Positions 27,541 to 36,038 of a DNA stretch of 64,000 bases are shown piece by piece. The translations under genes were made by a program, and so were the position numbers. A model generated the notes under the pieces. That model was not told where the DNA came from. It did no database searches and saw only the letters and a list, made by a program, of their open reading frames with translations. Within the stretch, counting starts at the first letter, position 1. Each line of letters begins with the position of its first letter. The stretch is from Gp6-AA40 sp035647075 (GTDB lineage Bacteria > Acidobacteriota > Vicinamibacteria > Vicinamibacterales > UBA2999). The stretch lies in contig DASROF010000173.1 of assembly GCA_035647075.1 (NCBI GenBank), forward strand, positions 1-64,000, written 5' to 3'.

Positions 27541-29721
27541 CTACGCGATGATTCGCGGCGTGATGAAGATGAGCAGCTCGCGGCTCTCGTCCGTCATCTC
27601 GTCTCGCTTGAACAGCCAGCCAAGGACCGGCACCTTGCTGAGTCCGGGCGTCCGCGATTGCGTGGCCTGCTCGGTGCTGAGGAAGATGCCGCCAATGACC
27701 GTCGTGTCGCCGTTGGCCACCCGAACCTGCGTATTTGCGCGCTGAGTGTTGATTGGCGGGTTCCTGTCGATCGCGCGCGAGAAATCGGGCGATCCGTTTT
27801 CAACCACGATGCGCATGATCACGGTGTTGGCGGATGTGATCTGCGGCAGGACCCGCAGAATCAGCGCGGCGTCCTTCCAGGTGACCGTCGTCGTGTTGTT
27901 AGCGACGGTCTGAATCGGGATCTGAACGCCCTGCATGATCTCGGCTTCGATGTTGTTCTGCGTGGCCACGCGCGGGGTGGACAGAATGCGTCCCTTGCCC
28001 GAGCGTTCGAGGGCCGAGAGAACGACGTCGAGATTGACGGCTCCGTTAATCGATCCAAGGGCGAGCCCGATCGCCGACGTGGGACTCGCCACGCCCAGGT
28101 TCACGACCGATCCGACCGCGTCTGGCCCCTGAAGGCTCCCCTGCCGCCCTGAGATGGTTCCCTGGTTCGGGAATGCCAGTCCGGTCGTGTTGCCCAGCTC
28201 CGGCGCCACACGTCCTGTGATGCCCCATTGCACGCCGAGCGCCCGCGAAAACTCGCGGCTGGTCTGGACGATCCGTGCCTCGATCTCGACCTGCGGCTGC
28301 GGCACGTCGACCGTGTTGATCAGGTCGCTCGCGCGCTGCAGCCGATCGACCAGGTCCGTGATGATGACCATGTTGGTTCGCTCATCGACCTGAATGCTTC
28401 CGCGAGGAGAGAGGACGGTGTCCTTGATCAGAACCGCCACGTCCTTTGCGGTCGCATAGCTGAGGGTTCGATTGAACGGCCTCAACTCGCCGGCGAGGGC
28501 GCGCTCGTCTTCGACTTTCCGGCGGGCGGCCTCTTCTTCAGCGAGAACGGCCAGCGGAGCGATCCTGACAACGGAACCCTTCTGGACGTAGCCGAGTCCG
28601 TTGCCGCTGGCGATGAGGTCGAACGCTTCGTCCCACGGGACGTCCGTCAGATTGGTCGTGACCGTGCCCTGAACTCTTGGATCGATCCAGATGTTGATGC
28701 CGCCCTCTTTGGCGAGCGTAGCCAGTACGGAGCGCAAGTCCGCGTTGTCGAAGTCGAGGCTGACCGGCGCGCCGGTGAACTGGCGTGCCTGCGGGACCGG
28801 GACATTCTGTGCTCCCTGCTGCGGTGCGGCGACAGGTGGCGCCGGTGCGGCCTGCGCCGCGGCAAACGCGGGTGCCGGCTCGCCTTTGAGTGCGGCGATC
28901 GGGTCTGCCGCCGGTTCATCAAACACCACTGACAGGTCGTTGCCGTCGGCCGATGGCTCGAGCCGGTACGTCGTCGAGCGCGACAGCTCCATCGTTACCT
29001 GCGTGCCGAACGGAGCGGTGGGGCTCAACGCAATCCGCACGCGTGAGACCGGTCCCTGACCGACAGCGGTCACCGGCGCGACAGCGGACGTCGCGTTCGG
29101 AAGCGTCAATACCAGACGACGCGGTCCGTCCTTGGGTTCCTGAATGCCCGAAGCCACAAGCGGCGCGGTCCCGCGCAGCATCACTGCTGTTGCAGTGCCG
29201 CGCTGAACGACGCGCAGGTCGCGAATGGTCGGCGTGAATGTGGTCGTGTCCAGCGTCGGTCCGGCAGCAGTACCGCCTGCCCCGAGCGCGGGCGAGGCGT
29301 CCACACGGTCGGCTTCGACGAAGATGACGTTTCTCGAGCTGCGAATGCGGGGCCGGCTCGGCTGGTGGAACGTGATGCGAACGCGAGCAACGGCAGTGCC
29401 GTCTGGTCCGATCCCGTTTTCGACCGTCACTGCGTCGATCGGGTGACGCTGATCAACCTTTACATTGCCGGTGGTTCCGCTGGCCACAACATCGCGCAGC
29501 TCGACGACGGTGGTGCGCGCATCGATCTGCGACGCGACGTACGGAACCGGATCCGAGGCTTCAATGGTCAGCAGACCCGTCTTGGTGTCGAGTCGCGACG
29601 TTACTTTCTTGAGCGTAGCGCTTGTTCCGTGTGAACTCTCGGTGCGGGTTCCAGCGACACCCAGCGGTGACAGGACGAACGCCGTGATGCACAGTGCAAA
29701 TAGGAGGGAATGTCGGTACAT
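27541..29721 (-). CDS. pilQ: type IV pilus secretin PilQ
   Basis: Outer-membrane gated channel for the pilus fibre. 726 aa. Signal peptide 1-23, then two AMIN-type peptidoglycan-binding domains (about 40-130 and 150-255), an Ala/Pro/Gln linker (about 280-310), the N0/STN domain (VSLDFDNADLRSVLATLAKEGGINI), an N1 domain (RPFNRTLSYATAKDVAVLI; IQVDERTNMVIITD) and the secretin core (VEIEARIVQTSREFSRALGVQWG to the C-terminus, ending in ELLIFITPRII). It follows pilP by 2 bases. Confidence 0.94.
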   Translation of the reverse strand: MYRHSLLFALCITAFVLSPLGVAGTRTESSHGTSATLKKVTSRLDTKTGLLTIEASDPVPYVASQIDARTTVVELRDVVASGTTGNVKVDQRHPIDAVTVENGIGPDGTAVARVRITFHQPSRPRIRSSRNVIFVEADRVDASPALGAGGTAAGPTLDTTTFTPTIRDLRVVQRGTATAVMLRGTAPLVASGIQEPKDGPRRLVLTLPNATSAVAPVTAVGQGPVSRVRIALSPTAPFGTQVTMELSRSTTYRLEPSADGNDLSVVFDEPAADPIAALKGEPAPAFAAAQAAPAPPVAAPQQGAQNVPVPQARQFTGAPVSLDFDNADLRSVLATLAKEGGINIWIDPRVQGTVTTNLTDVPWDEAFDLIASGNGLGYVQKGSVVRIAPLAVLAEEEAARRKVEDERALAGELRPFNRTLSYATAKDVAVLIKDTVLSPRGSIQVDERTNMVIITDLVDRLQRASDLINTVDVPQPQVEIEARIVQTSREFSRALGVQWGITGRVAPELGNTTGLAFPNQGTISGRQGSLQGPDAVGSVVNLGVASPTSAIGLALGSINGAVNLDVVLSALERSGKGRILSTPRVATQNNIEAEIMQGVQIPIQTVANNTTTVTWKDAALILRVLPQITSANTVIMRIVVENGSPDFSRAIDRNPPINTQRANTQVRVANGDTTVIGGIFLSTEQATQSRTPGLSKVPVLGWLFKRDEMTDESRELLIFITPRIIA

Positions 29722-29723
29722 GA

Positions 29724-30215
29724 CTAGCGAGCCTCTAGCGCCGGGCGTAGGAGTTTTCTGACTTCCCGCTTCTTGGCGACTGACAGCGGGTCGTTGACGT
29801 TCTGCAGCACGACCATCGCGTCTGCAGTGACAGTCTTGACGGTGCCGTCGTACAACTCGTCGCCGGCTCTCAAGGTATAGGTGCGGTTGTCGGCGCCGCG
29901 CACCATCGCGCTCCAGCCGTTGCGGCCCTTGATGACGCCCCGCATCGCGATCTCGTCGACCGAGAGCCCCCCGATGCCAGTAGGCCTCGCTGTCGCGGAG
30001 GTGCCCAATGATTCCGACCCACGACGGGCCAGGCTGACGAACGGATCGCGTCGCCCCGCTGGTTTGTAGTCATAGCCCTGCGGTTCCAGCGCCGGTACCG
30101 CTGTCGCGGGTGTGACCACGGCAGGCTTGACAGGGGCGGGCGCCGGAGCCTGACCGCCCACAGGCGTTGCGGTGAGGAACGCCGCTCCAATGATTAGAAG
30201 CGTGCTGCGCATCAT
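29724..30215 (-). CDS. pilP: type IV pilus assembly protein PilP
   Basis: 163 aa inner-membrane or lipoprotein-like component that links the PilMNO platform to PilQ. Hydrophobic N-terminus (LLIIGAAFLTATPVGG) but no clear lipobox Cys, so it may be an uncleaved or type I signal. The HR-type C-terminal beta domain is visible: GRRDPFVSL, then MRGVIKGRNGWSAMVRGADNRTYTLRAGDELYDG, the PilP fingerprint. Four-base overlap with pilO. Confidence 0.88.
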   Translation of the reverse strand: MMRSTLLIIGAAFLTATPVGGQAPAPAPVKPAVVTPATAVPALEPQGYDYKPAGRRDPFVSLARRGSESLGTSATARPTGIGGLSVDEIAMRGVIKGRNGWSAMVRGADNRTYTLRAGDELYDGTVKTVTADAMVVLQNVNDPLSVAKKREVRKLLRPALEAR

Positions 30216-30820
30216 GCACCGCCCTTCGTCGCGGGGGCCGGTGTTCCGGGCTTCGGTTGTTCAGCCAGAACGAAAGTCGTCGCCGTCACGTCGATCGTCA
30301 CCGTCGATCGCGACGTCTGGCTCTCGCGTGCTTTGACCCGCATGTTCCCGACGTTGATGATTCGCGGGAACTTGCTGATGCGTTCGAGGAACATGCCGAG
30401 GTCGTGATACGAACCTTCGAGACGCAACCCGATCGGCCACTCGGTGTGCATCGCTTTCTTGGTCGTTGCGGCCGGAATGAACCCAAGGACTCGCAGGTTC
30501 GACTCGGTCGCCATCGCGTTGATGCGATTCAGCAGATCCGCCACATCGCGTTCTTCAGGCAGAACGGCGCGAAGACGATCCAGCTGGAGCTCGAGGGACG
30601 CCACTTCCTGGCGAAACTCGGGAAGACGCCGCGCCGTCGTCAGGCCGCGGTTGATTTCGGAGCGCACCTGCGTCAAGGTCGCCTGACGCGATTCGATGTC
30701 TGCCTGTGCGGGCCTGGCGTAGTAGTTCCAGAAAGCGGCCGCAGCGCCAAGGCCGATGGCCACGAACACGCCAACCTGCCCGTACCACGGCAACTTACTG
30801 AGACTGAACTTGATTTCCAT
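30212..30820 (-). CDS. pilO: type IV pilus assembly protein PilO
   Basis: 202 aa bitopic inner-membrane protein. One membrane segment at 15-32 (GVFVAIGLGAAAAFWNYY), then a coiled coil (about 40-90; QATLTQVRSEINRGLTT), and a ferredoxin-like periplasmic domain (PEERDVADLLNRINAMATESNLRV; GLRLEGSYHDLGMFLERISKFPRIINV). PilO forms the alignment complex with PilN. Confidence 0.9.
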   Translation of the reverse strand: MEIKFSLSKLPWYGQVGVFVAIGLGAAAAFWNYYARPAQADIESRQATLTQVRSEINRGLTTARRLPEFRQEVASLELQLDRLRAVLPEERDVADLLNRINAMATESNLRVLGFIPAATTKKAMHTEWPIGLRLEGSYHDLGMFLERISKFPRIINVGNMRVKARESQTSRSTVTIDVTATTFVLAEQPKPGTPAPATKGGA

Positions 30821-30901
30821 ATCGTGTTCTCGGTATCGGGGTCGCTGCTGAGCTTCTTTAACGCAGGCCTTGGCGCACTGCTTCGGCCTATCGCCCCTCC
30901 G

Positions 30902-31558
30902 CTAGCGGGCAGCGGCTCCTCCACCGCCACCTCCAGCCGCCGGAACACTGGCCGGGGCTGCGGTACTCGCCTTCAGTGCGTCTGCCTTGTTCAGCGTGGC
31001 GCGGACGGTGAACTTGTAGAGCTCCATCCCCGGTTGCCCCTGTACGCCCTGCACCGCCTCGACCTCCGTGTCCATATCGATCGGCTTGACCAGCAGATTC
31101 GAGCTTCCAAGGTTGGTGACAAAGTCCGCGGTCGCCGCCAGCGTGTTGCTGCGACCCTGGATCGTCAGCGCGTCACCCTTCTGCTCCAGGTCGGTCAACC
31201 ACAACAACTCGGGCACGCTTCGGCTGAGGTGATCCAAGAGCTGCACTGGAATCGTCTGGCCGGCCCGGAGCTGTTCGATCAGTTGCACGCGCTGCTGGAG
31301 CTGCGCACGCTGCCCCTCGAACTGCTTCACTTCGGCGAGCACCGACTGCAACTGCTGTTGCTGCTGCTGCGCGGCGACGATGTCGGCTTCGACCTGCGCC
31401 TTGTTCTGCTTGAGCGTCCACCACCACCAGCCCACGCCGGCGAACGACGCAATGAGGATCACGCTGCAGGCAATGGTGAGCTGCTGCGCCTGGACGGTGA
31501 ACGTCGGGAGCTTTCGCGTCTTGGGGCGCTCAACACCAAGAAGGTTGATGCGAATCAT
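30902..31558 (-). CDS. pilN: type IV pilus assembly protein PilN
   Basis: 218 aa. Opens with MIRINLLG, the short cytoplasmic segment that docks in PilM. One membrane segment (about 28-48) with a run of four Trp at its end, then a Gln-rich coiled coil (seven Gln in a row in part) and a periplasmic domain. The C-terminal tail is Ala/Gly-rich low complexity. Four-base overlap with pilM. An 81-base gap separates it from pilO. Confidence 0.9.
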   Translation of the reverse strand: MIRINLLGVERPKTRKLPTFTVQAQQLTIACSVILIASFAGVGWWWWTLKQNKAQVEADIVAAQQQQQQLQSVLAEVKQFEGQRAQLQQRVQLIEQLRAGQTIPVQLLDHLSRSVPELLWLTDLEQKGDALTIQGRSNTLAATADFVTNLGSSNLLVKPIDMDTEVEAVQGVQGQPGMELYKFTVRATLNKADALKASTAAPASVPAAGGGGGGAAAR

Positions 31559-32616
31559 CGGTCGGCCACCTTTCGGAGCGCGAGACCGACAGCGACCGCG
31601 GCTGTCGCGGCATGGTCCGCAGATGGCGCGCCCAGCTTGGCTGGGTCCCAGGCGACCGCCTTGAACGGATCGAACTCCTCCACTGGCGTGCCGAACCGCT
31701 CTTCGAGCATGTCGCGGAATCCATCGACGCGCGACGCACCGCCGCTGAGAACGATCCGGTCGATGTGATCGGACGCAGCCGTTGCCTTGAAGAAATCGAA
31801 TGTCTTCTGAATTTCGAGGAGCACGTTTTCCGTAACCGCCCGCAGGACTGGCTGCGCCTCTTCAAAGGTGGCACCGTCGACGGGAATGCCCTTCTTCAAC
31901 TGCTCCGCCGCCTCGAACGGCAGGTCCAGTTCCTTCTGCACCGCCTCTGTGTAGGTATTACCCCCCAGAGAGACGTCGCGGGCGAACACGGACTGTCCGC
32001 CCTGAAGAATGTTGATGTTGATCGCGCTGGCGCCGGCGTTCAGCAGCACGACCACCTGCTTCGGATCGAAGCCGTAGTTGACCTCGAACGCGTTCTGCAG
32101 CGCGAAGGCGTCGACGTCAACGATGACCGGTGTCCGCCCCGCCTGGGCGATCACGCCGGTGTAGTCGCCGATCTTCTCTTTCTTGGCTGCGACGAGCAGC
32201 ACTTCCATGCTGCCGCGCGAATCGGGGCCAGTACCGGCATCGAGGATCTGATAGTCGAGGTTGACGTCCTGGATGTCGAACGGAATGTACTGTTCGGCCT
32301 CCCAGTAGATCGACTCACTGAGCTCCGACTCCGTCATGACCGGCAACGTGATCTTCTTGACGATCACCGCACTGCCTGAGAGCGACGCGCAGACCTCTTT
32401 GCTCTTGAAGCCGCTCTTCTCGAAGATGCGTTTGATCGAGTTCGCAACCGCAGTCGCGTCGATAATGGCGCCGTCGACGATCGCATCGGCAGGCACCGGC
32501 TCAATGCCAAATGCGGCCACACGGTAGTCCTTGTTGGAAGGCTTCAGCTCGACGGCCTTTACTGCGCTGGAGCCAATGTCCAGTCCGACAACGCTCTTCT
32601 GCTTCTTGCGAAACAC
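31555..32616 (-). CDS. pilM: type IV pilus assembly ATPase-fold protein PilM
   Basis: 353 aa actin-like cytoplasmic protein that anchors PilN. Sequence shows VVGLDIGSSAVKAVEL (phosphate 1 loop), VCASLSGSAVIVKKITLP, YWEAEQYIPFDI, VVVLLNAGASAININI (phosphate 2) and RIVLSGGASRVDGF (adenosine loop). Standard length. First gene of the long minus-strand pil operon. Confidence 0.94.
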   Translation of the reverse strand: MFRKKQKSVVGLDIGSSAVKAVELKPSNKDYRVAAFGIEPVPADAIVDGAIIDATAVANSIKRIFEKSGFKSKEVCASLSGSAVIVKKITLPVMTESELSESIYWEAEQYIPFDIQDVNLDYQILDAGTGPDSRGSMEVLLVAAKKEKIGDYTGVIAQAGRTPVIVDVDAFALQNAFEVNYGFDPKQVVVLLNAGASAININILQGGQSVFARDVSLGGNTYTEAVQKELDLPFEAAEQLKKGIPVDGATFEEAQPVLRAVTENVLLEIQKTFDFFKATAASDHIDRIVLSGGASRVDGFRDMLEERFGTPVEEFDPFKAVAWDPAKLGAPSADHAATAAVAVGLALRKVADR

Positions 32617-32633
32617 CGTCTACCTCGGAGTCC

Positions 32634-32660
32634 CCGGGAGGGGGTTAGCCATCCCCCGTT
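32634..32660. promoter_or_regulatory. GGGGG/CCCCC hairpin in the pilM 5' region
   Basis: Between pilM and rplM there are 215 bases. Near the pilM start a run of G and a run of C flank a loop of about 8 bases (TTAGCCAT), able to form a small hairpin in the pilM leader. Meaning unknown. Confidence 0.3.
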
Positions 32661-32748
32661 ATCGGTTGTTCTAATCCGCTACATCACGGATCGGCTTCGG
32701 TGGTCCGCAACTCCCGGAAAACGACGGACTTGGGGGTGTCCAGTCTTG

Positions 32749-32777
32749 TTGACTATTCCGACAACCCTCCGTATCAT
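32749..32777 (+). promoter_or_regulatory. sigma-70-type promoter of the rplM-rpsI operon
   Basis: TTGACT at 32749-32754, a 17-base spacer, and TATCAT at 32772-32777. This is the best-formed promoter in the window. It leaves a leader of about 50 bases before the rplM start, as expected for a ribosomal protein operon. Confidence 0.7.
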
Positions 32778-32831
32778 TGGGGTTTGCGGTTCTTGGACAG
32801 GTCCGTCCAGAGACCCAGAGGGATCCGTTTG

Positions 32832-33263
32832 ATGCGTACGTTCGTGGCCAGCGCGAAGAGCGCGGACAGCCGGTGGCATGTCATCGATGCGAAGGGGCAG
32901 GTGCTCGGCCGGGTGGCGACACTGGCGGCCCGGCTACTTCAAGGCAAGCACAAGCCGACCTACACCCCGTTTATCGACACGGGGGACCATGTGGTCGTGG
33001 TCAATGCCGCGTCAGTAAAGCTGACCGGGCAGAAGGAATCTCAGAAGCTGTATCGCCGGCATAGCGGTTTCGAGGGCGGCCTGCGCGAAGAGCGCGCCGT
33101 GGACGTCCGCAAGCGGCAGCCGGTTCGTCTCGTGGAGGAAGCGGTCCGCGGCATGTTGCCGAAGACCAAGATGGGTGATGCGATGTATCGAAAGCTGAAG
33201 GTGTATTCCGGCGCCGAGCATCCGCACACCGCCCAGCAACCCGCCAAAATCGAGGTCGCGTAA
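32832..33263 (+). CDS. rplM: 50S ribosomal protein L13
   Basis: 143 aa from ATG 32832 (MRTFVASAKSADSRWHVIDAKGQVLGR-type opening). Longer frames upstream overlap the promoter. Conserved HKPTYTP, DTGDHVVVVNA and a C-terminal YSGAEHPHTAQQP are the L13 hallmarks. Two bases separate it from rpsI. Confidence 0.97.
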   Translation: MRTFVASAKSADSRWHVIDAKGQVLGRVATLAARLLQGKHKPTYTPFIDTGDHVVVVNAASVKLTGQKESQKLYRRHSGFEGGLREERAVDVRKRQPVRLVEEAVRGMLPKTKMGDAMYRKLKVYSGAEHPHTAQQPAKIEVA

Positions 33264-33265
33264 CT

Positions 33266-33658
33266 TTGCCGAACACCGAGTACTACGGAACAGGCCGCCG
33301 GAAAACGTCAGCCGCCCGCGTGTTTCTTCGCCCCGGAACCGGGGCCATCACCATCAACCACCGAGAGTTTGAGAACTTCTTCCCCACCGACGCACTGCGC
33401 GTCCAGGTGAAGCGGCCGCTCCTGGTGACCGAAACCGGTGAGAAGTTCGACATCCTCGCCACCGTCGCCGGCGGCGGAGTGAATGGTCAGGCGGGTGCCG
33501 TCCGCCTCGGCATCGCGCGCGCGTTGGTCGAATTCAACGGGGAGCTGCGAAAACTGCTGAAGAAGGATGGGCTGTTGACGTCGGATTCGCGCATCAAGGA
33601 ACGCAAGAAGTACGGGCTGGCGGGCGCACGCAAGCGCTTCCAGTTCAGTAAACGCTAA
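33266..33658 (+). CDS. rpsI: 30S ribosomal protein S9
   Basis: 130 aa. The start is a TTG: the family opening (EYYGTGRRKTSAARVFLRPG) begins only four residues in and no in-frame ATG or GTG fits. The C-terminus ends GLAGARKRFQFSKR, the decoding-site tail of S9. It is co-transcribed with rplM. Confidence 0.97.
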   Translation: MPNTEYYGTGRRKTSAARVFLRPGTGAITINHREFENFFPTDALRVQVKRPLLVTETGEKFDILATVAGGGVNGQAGAVRLGIARALVEFNGELRKLLKKDGLLTSDSRIKERKKYGLAGARKRFQFSKR

Positions 33659-33674
33659 AAGGAACGGAGGAACT

Positions 33675-34496
33675 TTGCCCGGGATTGCGATGAAGGATCT
33701 ACTGGAGGCCGGCGTGCACTTCGGCCACCAGACGAAGCGGTGGAATCCGAAGATGAAGGAATTCATTTTCGGCGAGCGAAACGGAATCTACATCCTCGAC
33801 CTGAACAAGACGGTCAAGAAGTTCCGCGACGCGGAGGAATTCGTCACCAACCTGGCGGCCGACGGCAAGACCATGCTCTTCGTCGGCACGAAGCGACAGG
33901 CACAGGACGTCATCGCCGAGGAATCACAGCGCTGCGGTATGTTCTTCATCAATCAGCGCTGGCTGGGCGGCCTTCTCACCAACTTCGCCACGATCCAGCG
34001 CAGCCTGGGACGGCTCCGTGACCTCGAAGCGATGGTCACACCGGGCACTGACGGACGCTTCGAGACGCTCTCCAAGAAGGAGATTGCTCGAGCGGAAAAG
34101 GAAAAGCGGAAGCTGCTGAAGAACCTCGAAGGCATCCGTCCGATGACCAAACTGCCGGACGCGATCTTCGTCGTGGACACGCGCAAGGAAAAGATCGCCG
34201 TCGATGAGGCGCGCAAGTTGAAGATTCCGGTGATCGGCATCGTCGATACCAACTGTGACCCGGACGAAGTCGATTACGTCATTCCGGGCAACGATGATGC
34301 GCTGCGTTCGATCCGGCTGTTCGCATCGAAGATCGCCGACGCGATCGTCGGCGGCCGCCAGATGCGCGAGTCGCGAATCGCCGAGGACGATGCGCGTGCA
34401 GCTGAAGAAGCCGCCGCCGCGGATCAGGCAGCCAGGCTCCGAACCTCGGTCCGTCCGCAGCGACGCACCGAGACGCCTTCGCCGGCTGGCGCGTAA
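33675..34496 (+). CDS. rpsB: 30S ribosomal protein S2
   Basis: 273 aa from TTG 33675. GGAGG ends four bases before that TTG, whereas the ATG at 33690 is 19 bases away, so TTG is preferred. Family stretches: MKDLLEAGVHFGHQTKRWNPKM, GTKRQAQDVI, QRWLGGLLTNF and PVIGIVDTNCDPDEVDYVIPGNDDA. The C-terminal 45 residues are an Ala/Arg-rich extension. It starts 16 bases after rpsI. Confidence 0.96.
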   Translation: MPGIAMKDLLEAGVHFGHQTKRWNPKMKEFIFGERNGIYILDLNKTVKKFRDAEEFVTNLAADGKTMLFVGTKRQAQDVIAEESQRCGMFFINQRWLGGLLTNFATIQRSLGRLRDLEAMVTPGTDGRFETLSKKEIARAEKEKRKLLKNLEGIRPMTKLPDAIFVVDTRKEKIAVDEARKLKIPVIGIVDTNCDPDEVDYVIPGNDDALRSIRLFASKIADAIVGGRQMRESRIAEDDARAAEEAAAADQAARLRTSVRPQRRTETPSPAGA

Positions 34497-34518
34497 GGCA
34501 GAACGTCCGCAGGTTCAC

Positions 34519-34549
34519 GCGCCGGCCTGCGAGCCGGCGCTTTTGTTGT
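34519..34549 (+). terminator. rho-independent terminator between rpsB and tsf
   Basis: Perfect 8-base-pair stem GCGCCGGC/GCCGGCGC with a six-base loop, followed by TTTTGTTGT. It ends 57 bases before tsf, so tsf needs its own promoter or is attenuated. Confidence 0.8.
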
Positions 34550-34550
34550 A

Positions 34551-34605
34551 CACGAAGGTCACGAAGAGATCGAAGCACACGAAGAAGGGATCGAAGGGCA
34601 CGAAC
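34551..34605 (+). repeat. degenerate CACGAAG/ATCGAAG tandem repeat before tsf
   Basis: Seven-base words CACGAAG and ATCGAAG alternate about seven times across the 55 bases right before the tsf start. The GAAGGG within it may act as ribosome-binding site. Similar intergenic word repeats occur elsewhere in this window. Confidence 0.55.
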
Positions 34606-35217
34606 ATGGCGACGATGGAGATTTCGGCGACACAGGTCAAACAGCTTCGCGACAAGACGGGCGCCGGCATGATGGAGTGCAAGGCCGCGCTCACCGAAGC
34701 CAACGGCAACATGGAAGAGGCGATGACCCTGCTGCGCAAGCGCGGACTGGCGCAGGCAGCCAAGCGCGCCGGCCGGACCACGGCGCAGGGCGCCATCGGC
34801 AGCTACATCCACATGGGCGGCAAGATCGGCGTCCTCGTGGAAGTGAACTGCGAATCCGACTTCGTTGCCCGGACCGACGACTTCAACAACCTCGTCAAGG
34901 ATGTGGCCATGCACATCGCCGCGGCGTCCCCGCGGTGGCTGCGCCGTGAAGAGGTTCCTCCGTCCGAGGTCGACAAGGAAAAGCAGATCTATCGCGCGCA
35001 GATGGAGAAGGAAGGCAAGCCTGCCAATGTGATGGAGAAGATCATCGAGGGCAAGCTTGGGAGCTTCTACTCGCAGTTCGTGCTGCTCGACCAGCCCTAT
35101 ATCCGCGACGACAAGATGTCTGTCGGCCAGCTGGTGGCGCAGGCGAGCGCGAAGACCGGCGAGAATATCCAGGTCAGCCGGTTCGTCCGATTCCGCGTCG
35201 GCGAAGGGGCAGAATAG
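34606..35217 (+). CDS. tsf: translation elongation factor Ts
   Basis: GDP-GTP exchange factor for EF-Tu. 203 aa from ATG 34606 (ATG 34615 also possible). Motifs: VKQLRDKTGAGMMECKAALTEANGN (UBA-like N-domain), NCESDFVARTDDF with the TDF(V)-type EF-Tu contact, and ASAKTGENIQVSRFVRFRVGEG at the C-terminus. It is the short type with a single core subdomain, like that of Thermus, rather than the 280 aa E. coli type. Confidence 0.95.
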   Translation: MATMEISATQVKQLRDKTGAGMMECKAALTEANGNMEEAMTLLRKRGLAQAAKRAGRTTAQGAIGSYIHMGGKIGVLVEVNCESDFVARTDDFNNLVKDVAMHIAAASPRWLRREEVPPSEVDKEKQIYRAQMEKEGKPANVMEKIIEGKLGSFYSQFVLLDQPYIRDDKMSVGQLVAQASAKTGENIQVSRFVRFRVGEGAE

Positions 35218-35249
35218 CGACCTTCCGCCTGCGGAATCAGCAGAAAAAG

Positions 35250-35277
35250 AAGGCCCGGCGCCAAGGCTCCGGGCCTT
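35250..35277 (+). terminator. hairpin after tsf
   Basis: Nine-base-pair stem AAGGCCCGG/CCGGGCCTT with a ten-base loop, preceded by an A-rich stretch but followed only by CCGTG. It may terminate tsf transcription or stabilise the mRNA. pyrH begins 21 bases later. Confidence 0.55.
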
Positions 35278-35298
35278 CCGTGAAATAATCGTCTTTCG

Positions 35299-36030
35299 AT
35301 GTCCGCGGACTCCTCCCCAACCCCTACCTACAAGCGCGTCCTGTTGAAACTGTCGGGCGAAGCCCTGATGGGCGACCAGCAATTCGGTGTCGACCCCGCC
35401 GTGGCGACTCGCATCGCCCACGATGTCGGTGAGATTCAGGCGCTTGGCGTGGAAACAGCGATCGTCATCGGCGGCGGCAACATCTTCCGCGGGCTGGCGG
35501 CCAGCACGCGTGGAATGGATCGCGCCACTGCCGACTACATGGGCATGCTGGCGACGGTCATCAACGCCCTCGCGCTGCAGGACGCCCTCGAACAGCAAAA
35601 CGTCATCACTCGGGTTGTGACGGCGATCGAGATGCGCGCTGTCGCCGAACCGTTCATCCGGCGCCGCGCGATCCGCCACCTCGAGAAGGGGCGGGTTGTC
35701 ATCTTCGCAGCCGGTACCGGCAATCCGTATTTCACGACGGATACGGCCGCGGCCCTCAGAGCGATGGAGATCAAGGCCGAGGTCATCCTCAAGGGCACCA
35801 AAGTGGACGGCGTTTACACCGCTGATCCAATGCTCGACGCGACAGCCACCAAATACCAGGCCATCTCCTACTTGCAGGTGCTCGAGCGTCAGCTCAAGGT
35901 GATGGATGCCACCGCGATCTCGTTGTGCATGGATAACAAGCTGCCGATCGTCGTATTCAATCTGCTGGAGGCCGGGAGCATCCGGCAGGTGATACTCGGC
36001 GAGCCGATTGGCACGACCGTCTCCAATTAG
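35299..36030 (+). CDS. pyrH: UMP kinase
   Basis: Hexameric uridylate kinase (UMP to UDP) of the amino-acid-kinase fold, 243 aa. KRVLLKLSGEALMG, IVIGGGNIFRG, RATADYMGMLATVINALALQDALE, GTGNPYFTTDTAAALRA and DPMLDATATKY are all present. Typical rpsB-tsf-pyrH-frr gene order, here split by two hairpins. Confidence 0.97.
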   Translation: MSADSSPTPTYKRVLLKLSGEALMGDQQFGVDPAVATRIAHDVGEIQALGVETAIVIGGGNIFRGLAASTRGMDRATADYMGMLATVINALALQDALEQQNVITRVVTAIEMRAVAEPFIRRRAIRHLEKGRVVIFAAGTGNPYFTTDTAAALRAMEIKAEVILKGTKVDGVYTADPMLDATATKYQAISYLQVLERQLKVMDATAISLCMDNKLPIVVFNLLEAGSIRQVILGEPIGTTVSN

Positions 36031-36038
36031 AGGCAACC

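Noticed and set aside
34551..34605. CRISPR-like array
   Set aside because: Units of 7 bases with no constant-length unique spacers and no cas genes in the window.
34279..36036. Open frame of 585 codons on the minus strand across rpsB, tsf and pyrH
   Set aside because: It is antisense to three certain genes, has no recognisable domain and arises from high third-position GC. Similar long antisense frames at 5954-7111, 15159-16493, 45857-47293 and 53227-54747 are rejected for the same reason.
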